Origin: CAWJNF01 sp963844235
GTDB taxonomy: Bacteria > Actinomycetota > Thermoleophilia > Gaiellales > Gaiellaceae
NCBI GenBank assembly: GCA_963844235.1
Contig: CAWJNF010000004.1
Location: 372,001 to 436,000 of the forward strand
Direction: 5' to 3'
Length of the DNA: 64,000 nucleotides
The translations under genes were made by a program, and so were the position numbers. Below are positions 8,158 through 16,880 of this stretch, one piece after another. The stretch's first letter is position 1. Every line of letters starts with the position of its first letter. The notes below the pieces were generated by a model. It searched no databases, was not told the DNA's origin, and saw only the letters and a program-made list of their open reading frames with translations.

Positions 8158-8523
8158 GTGCCGACCCACATCACGTCTCCGAGTCGGATCACCGCCGCCG
8201 GCACGAAGCCCAAGCTCATCGACGAGTACGTGGGCCGAGTGAATTCGGCGGACGCGGCGGTGAGCATCGCGCACATGCGAAGCCCGGCGGGCTGGGAGGA
8301 GCCGGCCCAGACGCCGGAGTTCGACGAGTACACGCTCGTTCTCCGAGGGCTCCTTCATGTCGAGCACGAGGCCGGTGCGCTCGATATCCGCGCCGGCGAG
8401 GCCGTCGTCGTCCGCGCCGGGGAGCGCGTCCGCTACTCGACGCCGGCGGACGACGGCGCCGAGTACGTCGCGGTCTGCATTCCCGCATTCTCGCCCGAGA
8501 CCGCACACCGCGACGAGGAGTAG
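8158..8523 (+). CDS. cupin-domain protein
   Basis: The 121-aa single-domain protein (GTG start) has the cupin motif-1 region FDEYTLVLRGLLHVEHEAG and the motif-2 region IRAGEAVVVRAGERVRYSTP. The usual metal-binding His residues are only partly present (HVEHE), so metal binding is uncertain. Small cupins act as enzymes or sugar/ligand sensors. It is probably translated with the upstream SRPBCC gene. Confidence 0.7.
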   Translation: MPTHITSPSRITAAGTKPKLIDEYVGRVNSADAAVSIAHMRSPAGWEEPAQTPEFDEYTLVLRGLLHVEHEAGALDIRAGEAVVVRAGERVRYSTPADDGAEYVAVCIPAFSPETAHRDEE

Positions 8524-8561
8524 TCCCGGCGGCCGTACCGCGAATGGCGCGGAGCTTCGGC

Positions 8562-8819
8562 TCAGACGTACATGTCGGCCGAGACCTGCTCCACCTCGAT
8601 GACGACGTCCGCGGGAAGACCTGCGCGCTCGGCGGCGGCCACGATCGCGTCGGGCGAGGGCGCCTCGTAGAGGCAGTACGTGCGCCGACGGTCGGCCGTC
8701 AGGAACGAGAAGAGCCAGCGCACGCCTTCGTCCGCGTTGACGTCCTCGATCAAGCGAACGCCGTCGGTCGACAGCTCGAGCTGCTCGGCGTAGTTGCGCT
8801 CGATCACGAACAGCGGCAT
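8562..8819 (-). CDS. DUF4242 (SCO4226-like nickel-binding family) protein
   Basis: The 85-aa protein MPLFVIERNYAEQLELS... contains the family's conserved stretches DEGVRWLFSFLTADRRRTYC and YEAPSPDAIVAAAERAGLPA with the terminal VIEVEQVSADMY. The family adopts a ferredoxin-like dimeric alpha/beta fold. A Streptomyces member (SCO4226) binds nickel, but a physiological role is not established. It is monocistronic and convergent with the cupin gene. Confidence 0.8.
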   Translation of the reverse strand: MPLFVIERNYAEQLELSTDGVRLIEDVNADEGVRWLFSFLTADRRRTYCLYEAPSPDAIVAAAERAGLPADVVIEVEQVSADMYV

Positions 8820-8838
8820 GGCTCGATGGTAGCGCCTG

Positions 8839-11800
8839 TCAGGAGCCCGTAAGCCCGTGGCGGTGCGCGTACGACGCAGCCTCGGTGCGGTTGGCGGAGC
8901 CCGTCTTGCGCAGGATGCTGCGGATGTGGTTCGCCGCCGTGTGCTCGCTGATTACGAGCTCCGTGCCGATCTCCCGGTTCGAGAGACCGCGAGCGGCGAG
9001 GCCGAGTATCTGCACCTCACGGGCCGAGAGCCCGTCGGGCAGCCGGGCGCCCGCGGCGACAGGTGACCCGAGCGCCTGCAGACGCGCAAGCAGCGTCCTC
9101 ATGCCGATTCGCTCGGCGAGCACTGCCGCCTCGCCGAGGAGCTGGTCGGCCAGGGCGCGATCGTCGCGGCCGCCTCGGGCGAGCAGCATCCGTCCGAACT
9201 CGTAGGCCGTGTGCGCGAGCCAGGTGTCCGCGCCCATCTCGCGGTTCATCTCCAGCGCCGCCTCGAAGTGCCGCTCCGCGGAGCCCCACTCGCCGAGCGT
9301 CGTGGCGAGCATGCCCAGGTAGCGATCGGCCGCGCCGTAGATCGCCACCCCGTGACCGATCATGACGTTCGTCCCGGCCAGAGGCTCGAGCTCGGGGTAG
9401 ACGAGTGCCGCCGTAGCCTCGTCGCCGAGCGCGGAGCATGTGTCGGCGAGGTACGTGAGCGAGCCGAGCCACAGCGCTGACCGGAGCGTTTCCAGGCCGG
9501 CCTCGCGGATGCGCGCGAGCTCGCGCCGGGCATCGTCCTCCATGCGAAGCTCCGACAGCACGACTGCGAGCCCCGGCCGCCACGCTCCTGCCGGGCCGTC
9601 GCCGCTCGCCATGACCCTGATCACCGGCGCCAGCTCGGCCAGGCGTCCCTGCTCGCGTCTCAGGCTGAACATCTGGATGCCGTAGATGCCGGAGGCGTCC
9701 CGTCCGGTCATCAGGTCCGCCAGCTCCCGTGAACGCTCTGCCCTGCGCTCGGCCTCGACGAAGCGGCCGTCGCTCAGCGCGAACGCCGAGCCGTAGTGCT
9801 CGGCGACGTGCAGCCAGAAGGGCTGGCCCATCTTCTCGGCCGTCTCGAGCAAGCCCGCGAGCTCGGCCTGGGCAGCCGGAAGGTCGCCGAGCGCTGCGAG
9901 CACCGCCACCCGCCAGCTCGAGGCCTCTGTCTCGATCTCGACGTCGCCGAGCTCGCGGCCCAGGGCGACAGCCTCGGTCAGCATCTCGAGAATCGTCCCG
10001 AGGGGATTCGTGCCGCGTGCCCAGTACGCGCGCATGAGCACCGTGGCCAGTCCGCTGCGGTCGTTACGGCGACGTGCCATCGCGACCGCGCTCGCCTGCA
10101 CGAGCGCCCCGCGCTCGTGGTACCCGACGCGCTCGAGAGCGCGGGCCAGCCCGCTGAGCACCATCACGCGGAGAGGCGTCTCGTCCTCCCCCAACGCCTT
10201 GACGGCCTCCTCCAGCAGCTCGATGGCGCCGAGGTCGACGTAGGCAGGCCGCCAGCACGTGTCCTCGTAGCCGACGGCGGCCCGCGCGAACAGCTCGGGG
10301 TCGTGGAGCTCCCGCGCCAAATCGGCTGCGACTCGGTAAGCCTTCACGGCAGCGAGCGACTGACCGGCGCGGAACTCTGCCGCTCCAAGCTCGAGCTGCA
10401 CCTCCGCGCGCTCGCGCCGGTCGGCGATGCCGAGCTCGAGCGCCGTCCGAAACCGAGCAGCCCCGTCCTCGTGTGCCAGGGCGGCCGTGCTCGCCCTGGC
10501 GGCTCGGACGTTGTATTCGACCGCGCGCTCGATACCGCCGACAGGCGCCGCTCGCGCGAAATGGTGCGCCAGGTCGGCGAGGAACCGATCCGGCGCGCCG
10601 CCGTGGACGGCCACGATCGCCTCGCCCACGCGGAGATGGAGATTGGCACGGCGAAGCCCTCCGAGCCTGTCGTAGAGCGCCCGGCGCACGAGCTCGTGCG
10701 TGAAGCGAAACGCCAGCCGCGGGGCGGGCACCTCCGCGATCATCCCGCTGCGCACACCCTCCTCGAGCGCCTCGAGCAGAGCGCCATCCTCCAGCGCGGC
10801 TGCCCGCCTCACGATCTCGAGCTCGAAGTCGGTCCCCTCGACGGCCGCCAGCTCGAGCAGCTCGCCGGTGGGCGCGGCGAGACGGGAGAGCCGCTGGCTG
10901 ACCACCTCCCGAACGCTCTCCGGGGTTCCGAGCTCCGTCAACGGACGGGTAAGCCTGGCTCGCCCCTCCGCGAGCTCCAGGGCGCCGGTCTCGATGAGCG
11001 CCCGCCAGAGCTCGGTCACGAGGAAGGCGTTGCCCTCCGTCAGCGCGCCGATCGCCTGCGCAACACCGGTCAGCTCTGGGCCCGGGTCGGCGCCGGCGGC
11101 GCCCTGGACGAACTCGGCGACCTCCTCCGTGCTCAGGCCTGCGAGATGGACGCGCACGATGCCCTCCGACGGTGCAGGTCGGCGAGCGCGTCCGAAAGCT
11201 CGCGTGGCACGTCAGCCTCCGTGTCGCGAAACGTCGCGAGCAGCAGCATCCGCGCGTCGGCCCCTGATCTCGCGAGATGACGGAGAAGGAGGAGCGTCGG
11301 CTGGTCGGCCCAGTGCCCGTCCTCGAGCACGAGCAGTATCGGCTGACGCCGCCCGACGCTCGTCAGGAGATCGGTCACGGCCGTGTGGAGGCGATGGCGC
11401 TCCGTGTCCGGATCGGCGCGGAGCGGCGCGGGAAGCTCACCGGCACGCCCTGGCAGCTCGGGTAGGAGACGCGTCAGCTCGCCTCCCACGAGACCGACAT
11501 CCGCTCGCAACGTGGCTTGATCGACCTGGCGCACGAGCTGATCGAGCGCCTCGACGAAGGGCTGGTACGGGGTGCGAACGACGGCGTCGCAGGCGCCGTA
11601 GAGCACCAGCACGCCTTCGGCGGCGGCCTCGTGGGCGAACTCGCGGACGAGCCGGCTCTTGCCCGAGCCCGGCTCGCCTCCGAGGAGGGCGACGTGCCGT
11701 CCCTCCCCGTGTGCCTGCGGGAGAAGCGTGCGGAGGGTCGTGAGCTCCTGCGAGCGGCCGGCGAATGGGAACGACGGCGTAAGGCGCAGCGGCGCCGGGA

Positions 11801-11891
11801 GCAGCTGGGTGGGAGCCTGCATAGCGCGGTCGGGCGCGGGCGCGGCAGCCGGGGACTCGACCAGCGTCTCTCGTTGCCGCGACCGCTCCAT
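8839..11891 (-). CDS. large AAA-ATPase/LuxR-type transcriptional regulator (one frameshift as assembled)
   Basis: Two adjoining frames together encode a MalT/LAL-type regulator of about 1,017 aa. The N-terminal part (11891 to about 11165) holds the ATPase: FAGRSQELTTLRTLL, Walker A GGEPGSGKSRLVREF, Walker B ILLVLEDGHWADQP. The rest carries a long TPR-like helical domain and a C-terminal LuxR helix-turn-helix (LSAREVQILGLAARGLSNRE, then SEHTAANHIRSILRKTGSAN). The frames join if one base is added near 11167, giving the expected DLHRREGIVRVHLAGLS. So this is either an indel error or a recent inactivation. It is divergent from the oxidase gene at 12095, which it may control. The ligand is unknown. 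Confidence 0.8.
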
Positions 11892-12094
11892 GGGGCCAGA
11901 GTAGGAGGAGCACGGCGGCCGCGCAACCCGCTGTAGTCAATTCTGATCATGAGCCGTCCGGGACGAACCGCGATCGGCTCGAGAAGTCGGTCAGCCCCGG
12001 TCATGACAGGCCTCGCTCGAGGCTCTACCTTCCCTGGAGCGTCGAAGCGAATCTCGCCGAAGCGAATACTCGCCGTCCACGACAAGGAGGCACT

Positions 12095-13492
12095 ATGAGC
12101 ACGACCGTGTCCGTCGCCGACTCTGCCCGGCAGGAGCTCGGAGCGAGCTTCCGCGGCCAGCTGATCGGGCCCGAGGATGCCGAGTACGACGAGGCCCGGA
12201 AGGTCTACAACGCGATGATCGACCGGCGGCCCGCCCTGATCGCCCGCTGCGCCGGGGCCGACGACGTCGCCGGCACGATCGCGTTCGCCCGCTCGCACGA
12301 CCTCCTCCTGGCGGTGCGCGGCGGCGGGCACAACGGTGGTGGCCTGGGCGTAGTGGACGACGGCGTCGTCGTGCGACCTGTCGCTCCTGCGCGAGGTCGT
12401 CGTCGATCCGGAGGCGCGCACGGCTCGCGTCGGCGGAGGCTGTACCTGGGGCAGACGTCGACAACGCGACACAGCCGCACGATCTCGCGGTGCCGTGCGG
12501 GATCATCTCGACGACCGGGGTGGGCGGCCTCACCCTCGGCGGCGGGCTCGGGCACTTGACACGGAAGTACGGCCTGTCGATCGACAACCTCCTCGCCGCC
12601 GACGTCGTCATGGCCGACGGGCAGCAGGTGCGCGCGAGCGCCGACGAGAACCCGGATCTCTACTGGGCGATCCGCGGCGGCGGCGGCAACTTCGGCGTGG
12701 TCACGTCCTTTCTGTTCCGAGCCAACCCGGTCGGGACGGTCGTGGCCGGGCCCACGTTCTGGCCCATCGAGCAGTCCGAAGAGGTGCTGAGGGCATACCG
12801 GGAGTTCCTACCGGCAGCGCCCCGGGAGCTCAACGGCTTCTTCGCCTTCCACTTCGTCCCGCCCGGCCCTCCCTTCCCGGAGGAGCTCTGGACGCGCGCA
12901 CGTCTGCGGCGTCGTCTGGAACTACCTCGGGACGGAGGAAGACCTGGACAAGCTCCTCGCGCCGATGCTCGCGGTCGGCACGCCGATCATGCACGGCGTG
13001 CAGTCGATGCCCTTCGCGGCGCTCAACGGCGCCTTCGACGGCCTCTATCCGCCCGGCGACCAGTGGTACTGGCGGGCCGACTTCGTCAAGGAGATCCCGG
13101 ACGAGGCCGTCGAGCTCCACGCCGAGTGGGGCCGGAAGCTCCCGACGCTCAAGTCGGCCATGCACATGTATCCGATCGACGGCGCCGCCCACGACGTCGG
13201 GCCGACGGAGACGCCCTGGGGCTATCGCGATGCCCGCTGGGGCTGCGTCATGGTCGGCGTCGACCCGGACCCGGCGCAGAAGGACGTCATCACGCAATGG
13301 TCGAAGGACTACTGGGAGGCGCTCCACCCGCACTCGGCCGGCGGCGCGTACGTGAACATGATGATGGACGAGGGCCAGGACCGCGTGAAGGCGAGCTACC
13401 GCGGCAACTACGAGCGGCTCGCCGAGATCAAGGGAAAGTGCGACCCGGAGAACGTCTTCTGCATCAACCAGAACATCCGTCCCGCGGTCTGA
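12095..13492 (+). CDS. FAD-linked oxidase, berberine-bridge-enzyme family (three frameshifts as assembled)
   Basis: Segments in three frames reconstruct one BBE-like oxidase of about 465 aa. The parts are MSTTVSVADSARQELGASF, the FAD-PCMH motif LLLAVRGGGHNGGGLGVVDD, CGIISTTGVGGLTLGGGLGH, then WAIRGGGGNFGVVTSF, and a BBE C-terminus ending NYERLAEIKGKCDPENVFCI, NQNIRP. The His of RGGGHNGGG is the position that becomes covalently linked to FAD in this family. Removing one base near 12373, one near 12452 and one near 12900 restores the frame, and the total length (1,398 nt) is consistent with three inserted bases. The substrate (sugar, alkaloid-like or phenolic) is unknown. Confidence 0.7.
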
Positions 13493-13505
13493 AGTGAGGT
13501 TCATG

Positions 13506-13540
13506 CGGTGACCGTCACCGCCACTCGGTGACGGTCACCG
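13506..13540. terminator. bidirectional hairpin between convergent genes
   Basis: Perfect 15-bp arms (CGGTGACCGTCACCG, 13506-13520, and its complement at 13526-13540) flank the loop CCACT. It lies 14 nt past the BBE-oxidase stop and in front of the convergent MBL-fold gene end, so it can terminate both transcripts. Each arm is itself almost palindromic. Confidence 0.6.
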
Positions 13541-13618
13541 CCCCTGGCGGGCTCGACACGGGTGCCTGCGCAGACCCGTCTACAGCGGTCGAAGCAAGCG
13601 GCCGGTCGAAGCGAGCGC

Positions 13619-14410
13619 TTAGGCCGCGATCTGCACTTCGTCGCCGAGGCGCAGCCAGCGGATGCGCCGGCGGATGTCCTCCGGCGCCTGGGCGAGCTCG
13701 CGTTCGATCGCCTCTCGACCCTGGCGGAAGTGCTTCCAGCCCTCGTAATGGATGGGGATGGCGGTGCGCGGGCCGATCAGACGGCACAGCTCGACGGCGT
13801 CACGCGCTGTCATCGTGTAGCGGACAGGGCCGGTCACAGGGAAGCGCACGCCGCCGAGGTGCAGGAGTGCCGTATCGACCTCGAGGCGATCGGCGACCTG
13901 ACGCACGCCGTCGTAGAGGACGGTGTCGCCGGAGATCCACAACACACCGTGCTCCTGGCCGTCCCACCGGAGCGCGAAGCCGACGACGTCGCCGGCGAGG
14001 GCGCGGCTCAGCGGGGGGCCGTGGCGGCAGGGGGTCGCGGTGATCTCGATCGGCGGCCGGCCAGGCGCCTCGAGCCACGTCGTCTCCCACGGCTCGAGCC
14101 CGCGGGCGCTGCCGCCTAGCCGCTTCGCGCCCGAGACGGTGGTGACCACGACGCCTGCTGACGGGAGCAGCGCCCGTCCGCAGGCATCGAGGTTGTCATC
14201 GTGGTGATCGTGCGTGAGGAGGACGGCATCGATGTGCCCAAGGTCGGAGACGGCGACCGACGGCCCGGCCAGCTTCACGGAGCCCGTACCCCACCCGAAG
14301 GTGTACTTCCGCCCCGGTGGGTCGAACGTCGGGTCGGTCAGCAAGCGCCAGCCGTCGATTGCGATCAGCGCCGTCGGCCCGCCGACGTGCGTGATGCGGA
14401 GGTCGGTCAC
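13619..14410 (-). CDS. MBL-fold metallohydrolase (UlaG-like)
   Basis: This 263-aa protein has the metallo-beta-lactamase signature THDHHDDN (residues 66-73), a second metal site around CRHGPPLSR and SGDTVLYDG, and a terminal IPIHYEGWKHF. The arrangement is like UlaG/L-ascorbate-6-phosphate lactonase-type proteins of the L-lactonase branch. It probably hydrolyses a lactone or phosphate ester with two Zn ions; the substrate is unknown. It is the second gene of a two-gene minus-strand operon, starting inside the stop of the alpha/beta hydrolase (4-nt overlap, 14407-14410). Confidence 0.8.
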   Translation of the reverse strand: MTDLRITHVGGPTALIAIDGWRLLTDPTFDPPGRKYTFGWGTGSVKLAGPSVAVSDLGHIDAVLLTHDHHDDNLDACGRALLPSAGVVVTTVSGAKRLGGSARGLEPWETTWLEAPGRPPIEITATPCRHGPPLSRALAGDVVGFALRWDGQEHGVLWISGDTVLYDGVRQVADRLEVDTALLHLGGVRFPVTGPVRYTMTARDAVELCRLIGPRTAIPIHYEGWKHFRQGREAIERELAQAPEDIRRRIRWLRLGDEVQIAA

Positions 14411-15252
14411 GCGCCGCTCGGCACTCCGCGCTCAGCCCACGACACCGCATGTTCGGTAGCCCAGGTCAAGGCGTAGTCGGCGATCTCCTCCCAGCCGTCC
14501 TGGGCGGGCATGAGGTGCGCTCGTCCCTCGAACTCCTTGATCTCGGTGATCGTGCCTTCCGCCTTGTAGTGCTTGGCATTCGAGCGCTGGATCTTCGGCG
14601 GCATGAGGTGGTCTTCGCTCCCGGCGATGAACAGCAGCGGCGCCCGTTCGGGGTTCTTGTAGTCGACGTACGTGTCGTCGTGGCCGGGGTGGATGTTGGC
14701 AAGCGCGCTGCCCCAGAAGACGCGACCCGAGGCGGGGATGTGGTAGCGCTCGTAGAGCCTCTGCGACTCCTCCTCGCTGAACGTGTTCGTGAACGCGTAG
14801 TGCCACTGCTCGAGCGTGAACCCGACCGCCTTGTGGCGATTGGCGGGGTTCTTGAGCACGGGGAACGTCGACTTGATCTGCGAGAGCGGTAACGCCTTGA
14901 CGCCCTCGGTGGGAGCGGAGTTGATCGCCACGCCTGCCGCGCCGTAGCCGCGATCCATGAGGAGCTGCGTGAAGACACCGCCCGCGGAATGACCCATCAG
15001 GATCGGAGGCGCATCGAGCTCGTTGACGACGGACTCCAGATGCTCGACGACCGCGGGAACCGTGAGCTCCTCGATCGGGGTGGGGTCGGCGTTGAGCGCC
15101 TCGACCTCGACCTCGAACCCGGGGTACCCCGGGGCGAGGACGCGGTAGCCGCGGCTCTCGTAGCGGGCGATCCAGTGCTCCCAGCTTCGCGGAGTCACCC
15201 AGAAGCCGTGGATCAGAACGATCGTGTCGGGGGTGGAAGCGTCGGTGCTCAT
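14407..15252 (-). CDS. alpha/beta-fold hydrolase
   Basis: The 281-aa protein has the canonical hydrolase fold: IVLIHGFWVTPRSWEHWI oxyanion-hole segment, nucleophile elbow GHSAGG (87-92, Ser89), the acid in LLFIAGSEDHLMPP and the catalytic His in FEGRAHLMPAQDGWEE. It lacks a signal peptide, so it is an intracellular esterase, lactonase or lipase-like enzyme. It overlaps the downstream MBL gene by 4 nt, so the two hydrolases probably act together. Confidence 0.85.
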   Translation of the reverse strand: MSTDASTPDTIVLIHGFWVTPRSWEHWIARYESRGYRVLAPGYPGFEVEVEALNADPTPIEELTVPAVVEHLESVVNELDAPPILMGHSAGGVFTQLLMDRGYGAAGVAINSAPTEGVKALPLSQIKSTFPVLKNPANRHKAVGFTLEQWHYAFTNTFSEEESQRLYERYHIPASGRVFWGSALANIHPGHDDTYVDYKNPERAPLLFIAGSEDHLMPPKIQRSNAKHYKAEGTITEIKEFEGRAHLMPAQDGWEEIADYALTWATEHAVSWAERGVPSGA

Positions 15253-15397
15253 GCATCGTCCTTTCGGATCGAAGGAGCCGACGAGCTGCGAAACGCCCGT
15301 CGAGGATTCGAGGACAGCGAGCGGGTCGTTGCCGATCGCGGTCGTGGAGGCATGCTATGACGGTATGTCCGCCGCTCGCATCGGTCACGTGACCGCT

Positions 15398-15680
15398 CTA
15401 TGCGCATGCGGGCCGACAGGCGAGGGCGTGCTCCCGCCCCCGCAGCTGCGTCACCGAGAGCAGTTGCGCCTCCGACTGGACGCCGTTCGCCGTCAACACC
15501 ACCATGCCGCGGGCGCTTGCGCTTCGGCTCGCCTCCGCTAACAGCGACGATTTTCCGATCCCCGCTTCGCCCCGTACGACGATCGCGACCCCCGCGTGCG
15601 TGGATCCCGTCGATCAATTCGGCGAGAGCCGGACCTGGGCCGCGTCCGTACGAGGCATGCCCACGCGGCATTGCGCCGGC
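15398..15680 (-). pseudogene. truncated AAA-ATPase fragment of a LuxR/cyclase-type regulator
   Basis: On the minus strand, HASYGRGPGPALAELIDGIH is followed by VAIVVRGEAGIGKSSLLAEA (Walker A GEAGIGKS) and VLTANGVQSEAQLLSVTQL. This is the typical N-terminal ATPase stretch of LuxR-family or adenylate-cyclase regulators. A five-G run (15591-15595) has one G too many for a continuous frame, and the frame ends at a TAG at 15398-15400 soon after the VQSEAQL motif. Everything downstream (the remaining ATPase, the TPR region and the HTH) is missing. It is an evolutionary remnant. Confidence 0.55.
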
Positions 15681-15734
15681 CCACTGGAGGCCACGGCTCG
15701 GCCGATGAGAACGTGGCGCTGCGAGAATGATCCC

Positions 15735-16478
15735 GTGCCGTTGTTCCGTTACGCAAATGCGGTGCTCGATCGTTTTCCCTCCGTCGTCGGCGGCGTCGTT
15801 CACGCGCAGTGCGTGACGAATGGAACGTCGCCGCCCGATCTGGCACGCGCGTTCGCCGAGGAGCAGGGCCGCGTCGTCGAACGGCTCGGCGACCGCCCGC
15901 TCTCCGAGCTTCCGGGCCTCGCTGCCTGGCGAAGGGCGTTCAGCGCGTTCGGCGTCGAGCCGACGAAGTACCGCAGCGCGGCGGAGGCGTTGCTGCGCCG
16001 TCTGACGAAGCACGGGGACATCCCGAGCATCAACCTGCTCGTCGACCTCGGGAACCTCGTCAGCATCCGCTACGGGATGCCGGTCGCCGTCTTCGACCAG
16101 CGCGCCGTGACCGGCGGCACGGTTGTCCGCTTCGCGGAAGGGAGCGAGCGGTTCACCGACCTCGGCTCGGACACGGCGGTCAACCCCGCGCCGGGCGAGG
16201 TGATCTTCGTCGACGACGCCGGTCTCGTCAGCGCGAGACGCTGGTGCTGGCGACAGAGCGCCGAGAGCGCAGCGCGCGACGACACGACGGAGGTGCTCGT
16301 GACGGTCGAAGGCCACCACGAAGACGCCGCGGAGGACGTCGCGGCGGCGGTCGCCGACCTCGTCGCGCTGCTCGAGGCGCACGCTCGCCCGGACGCTCTC
16401 GTGGCTGGAATCCTCGACCCCGACGCGCCATCCTTCAACACCGCCCGCAAGGCAGCCGGGCATGCTCCTGGCAGCTAA
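15735..16478 (+). CDS. B3/B4-domain protein, paralogue of 3235-3945
   Basis: The GTG at 15735 starts a 247-aa protein beginning VPLFRYANAVLDRFPSVVGG. Conserved B3/B4 blocks are WRRAFSAFGVEPTKYRSAAE, ALLRRLTKHGDIPSINLLVD, VVRFAEGSERFTDLGSD and WCWRQSAESAARDDTTEVLV. It shares the domain order with the protein at 3235-3945 but is clearly divergent in sequence. The longer open frame from 15504 overlaps the antisense ATPase remnant and is rejected. Function is unknown beyond a probable tRNA- or amino-acid-related role. It directly precedes the sarcosine oxidase operon but is separated from it by about 100 bp. Confidence 0.75.
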   Translation: MPLFRYANAVLDRFPSVVGGVVHAQCVTNGTSPPDLARAFAEEQGRVVERLGDRPLSELPGLAAWRRAFSAFGVEPTKYRSAAEALLRRLTKHGDIPSINLLVDLGNLVSIRYGMPVAVFDQRAVTGGTVVRFAEGSERFTDLGSDTAVNPAPGEVIFVDDAGLVSARRWCWRQSAESAARDDTTEVLVTVEGHHEDAAEDVAAAVADLVALLEAHARPDALVAGILDPDAPSFNTARKAAGHAPGS

Positions 16479-16544
16479 TACACACGGTTCCGCAGCCAGG
16501 CCGGCCGGGCAGCTTGGTTGCGTGGCCACCCGAGATCCGGTATT

Positions 16545-16575
16545 TTGGCAATAGCGTTGCCCTAGCGGCGATACT
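16545..16575 (+). promoter_or_regulatory. possible promoter and inverted repeat upstream of soxD
   Basis: TTGGCA (16545-16550) and GATACT (16570-16575) are 19 nt apart, slightly long for a sigma-70-type promoter. The -35 overlaps an inverted repeat GGCAA-TAGCG-TTGCC (16547-16561) that could be an operator. Both are by-eye matches only. Confidence 0.25.
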
Positions 16576-16583
16576 CTCCCTGC

Positions 16584-16880
16584 ATGTCGTTCCTGTTGCC
16601 CTGCCCCAACTGCGGCCCGCGCGAGGTCGAGGAGTTCCGCTGCTCAGGTGAGGTGACGCGGCGGCCGAAGGCCACGCCGACGCTCCGGGAGCTGACGACG
16701 TACATCTACTTCCGCGACAACGCGGCGGGCGTGCACACGGAGTGGTGGTTCCACCGGCACGGCTGCGAGGCCTGGTTCCTCGCCGAGCGCGATACCCGCA
16801 CGAACGAGGTCGTGCGCACCTGGCTCCCGGAGGCCCCGGCGCCGAAACCGAACGCCGCCGAAGAGGTCTCCGCCACCTGA
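16584..16880 (+). CDS. soxD: sarcosine oxidase delta subunit
   Basis: The 98-aa protein opens MSFLLPCPNCGPREVEEFRC with the Zn-binding CPxCG motif of heterotetrameric sarcosine oxidase delta subunits. It continues with YIYFRDNAAGVHTEWWFHR and GCEAWFLAERDTRTNEVV, both standard for SoxD. It is a structural subunit that clamps the alpha subunit. It is the first gene of the operon here, and its TGA overlaps the soxA ATG (TGATG). N-methylglutamate dehydrogenase subunits are homologous, so that enzyme is an alternative reading for the whole operon. Confidence 0.9.
   Translation: MSFLLPCPNCGPREVEEFRCSGEVTRRPKATPTLRELTTYIYFRDNAAGVHTEWWFHRHGCEAWFLAERDTRTNEVVRTWLPEAPAPKPNAAEEVSAT

Noticed and set aside
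12830..13504. A 224-aa minus-strand frame opposite the BBE oxidase.
   Set aside because: No recognisable motifs, and it mirrors a conserved coding region; a shadow of the oxidase gene.
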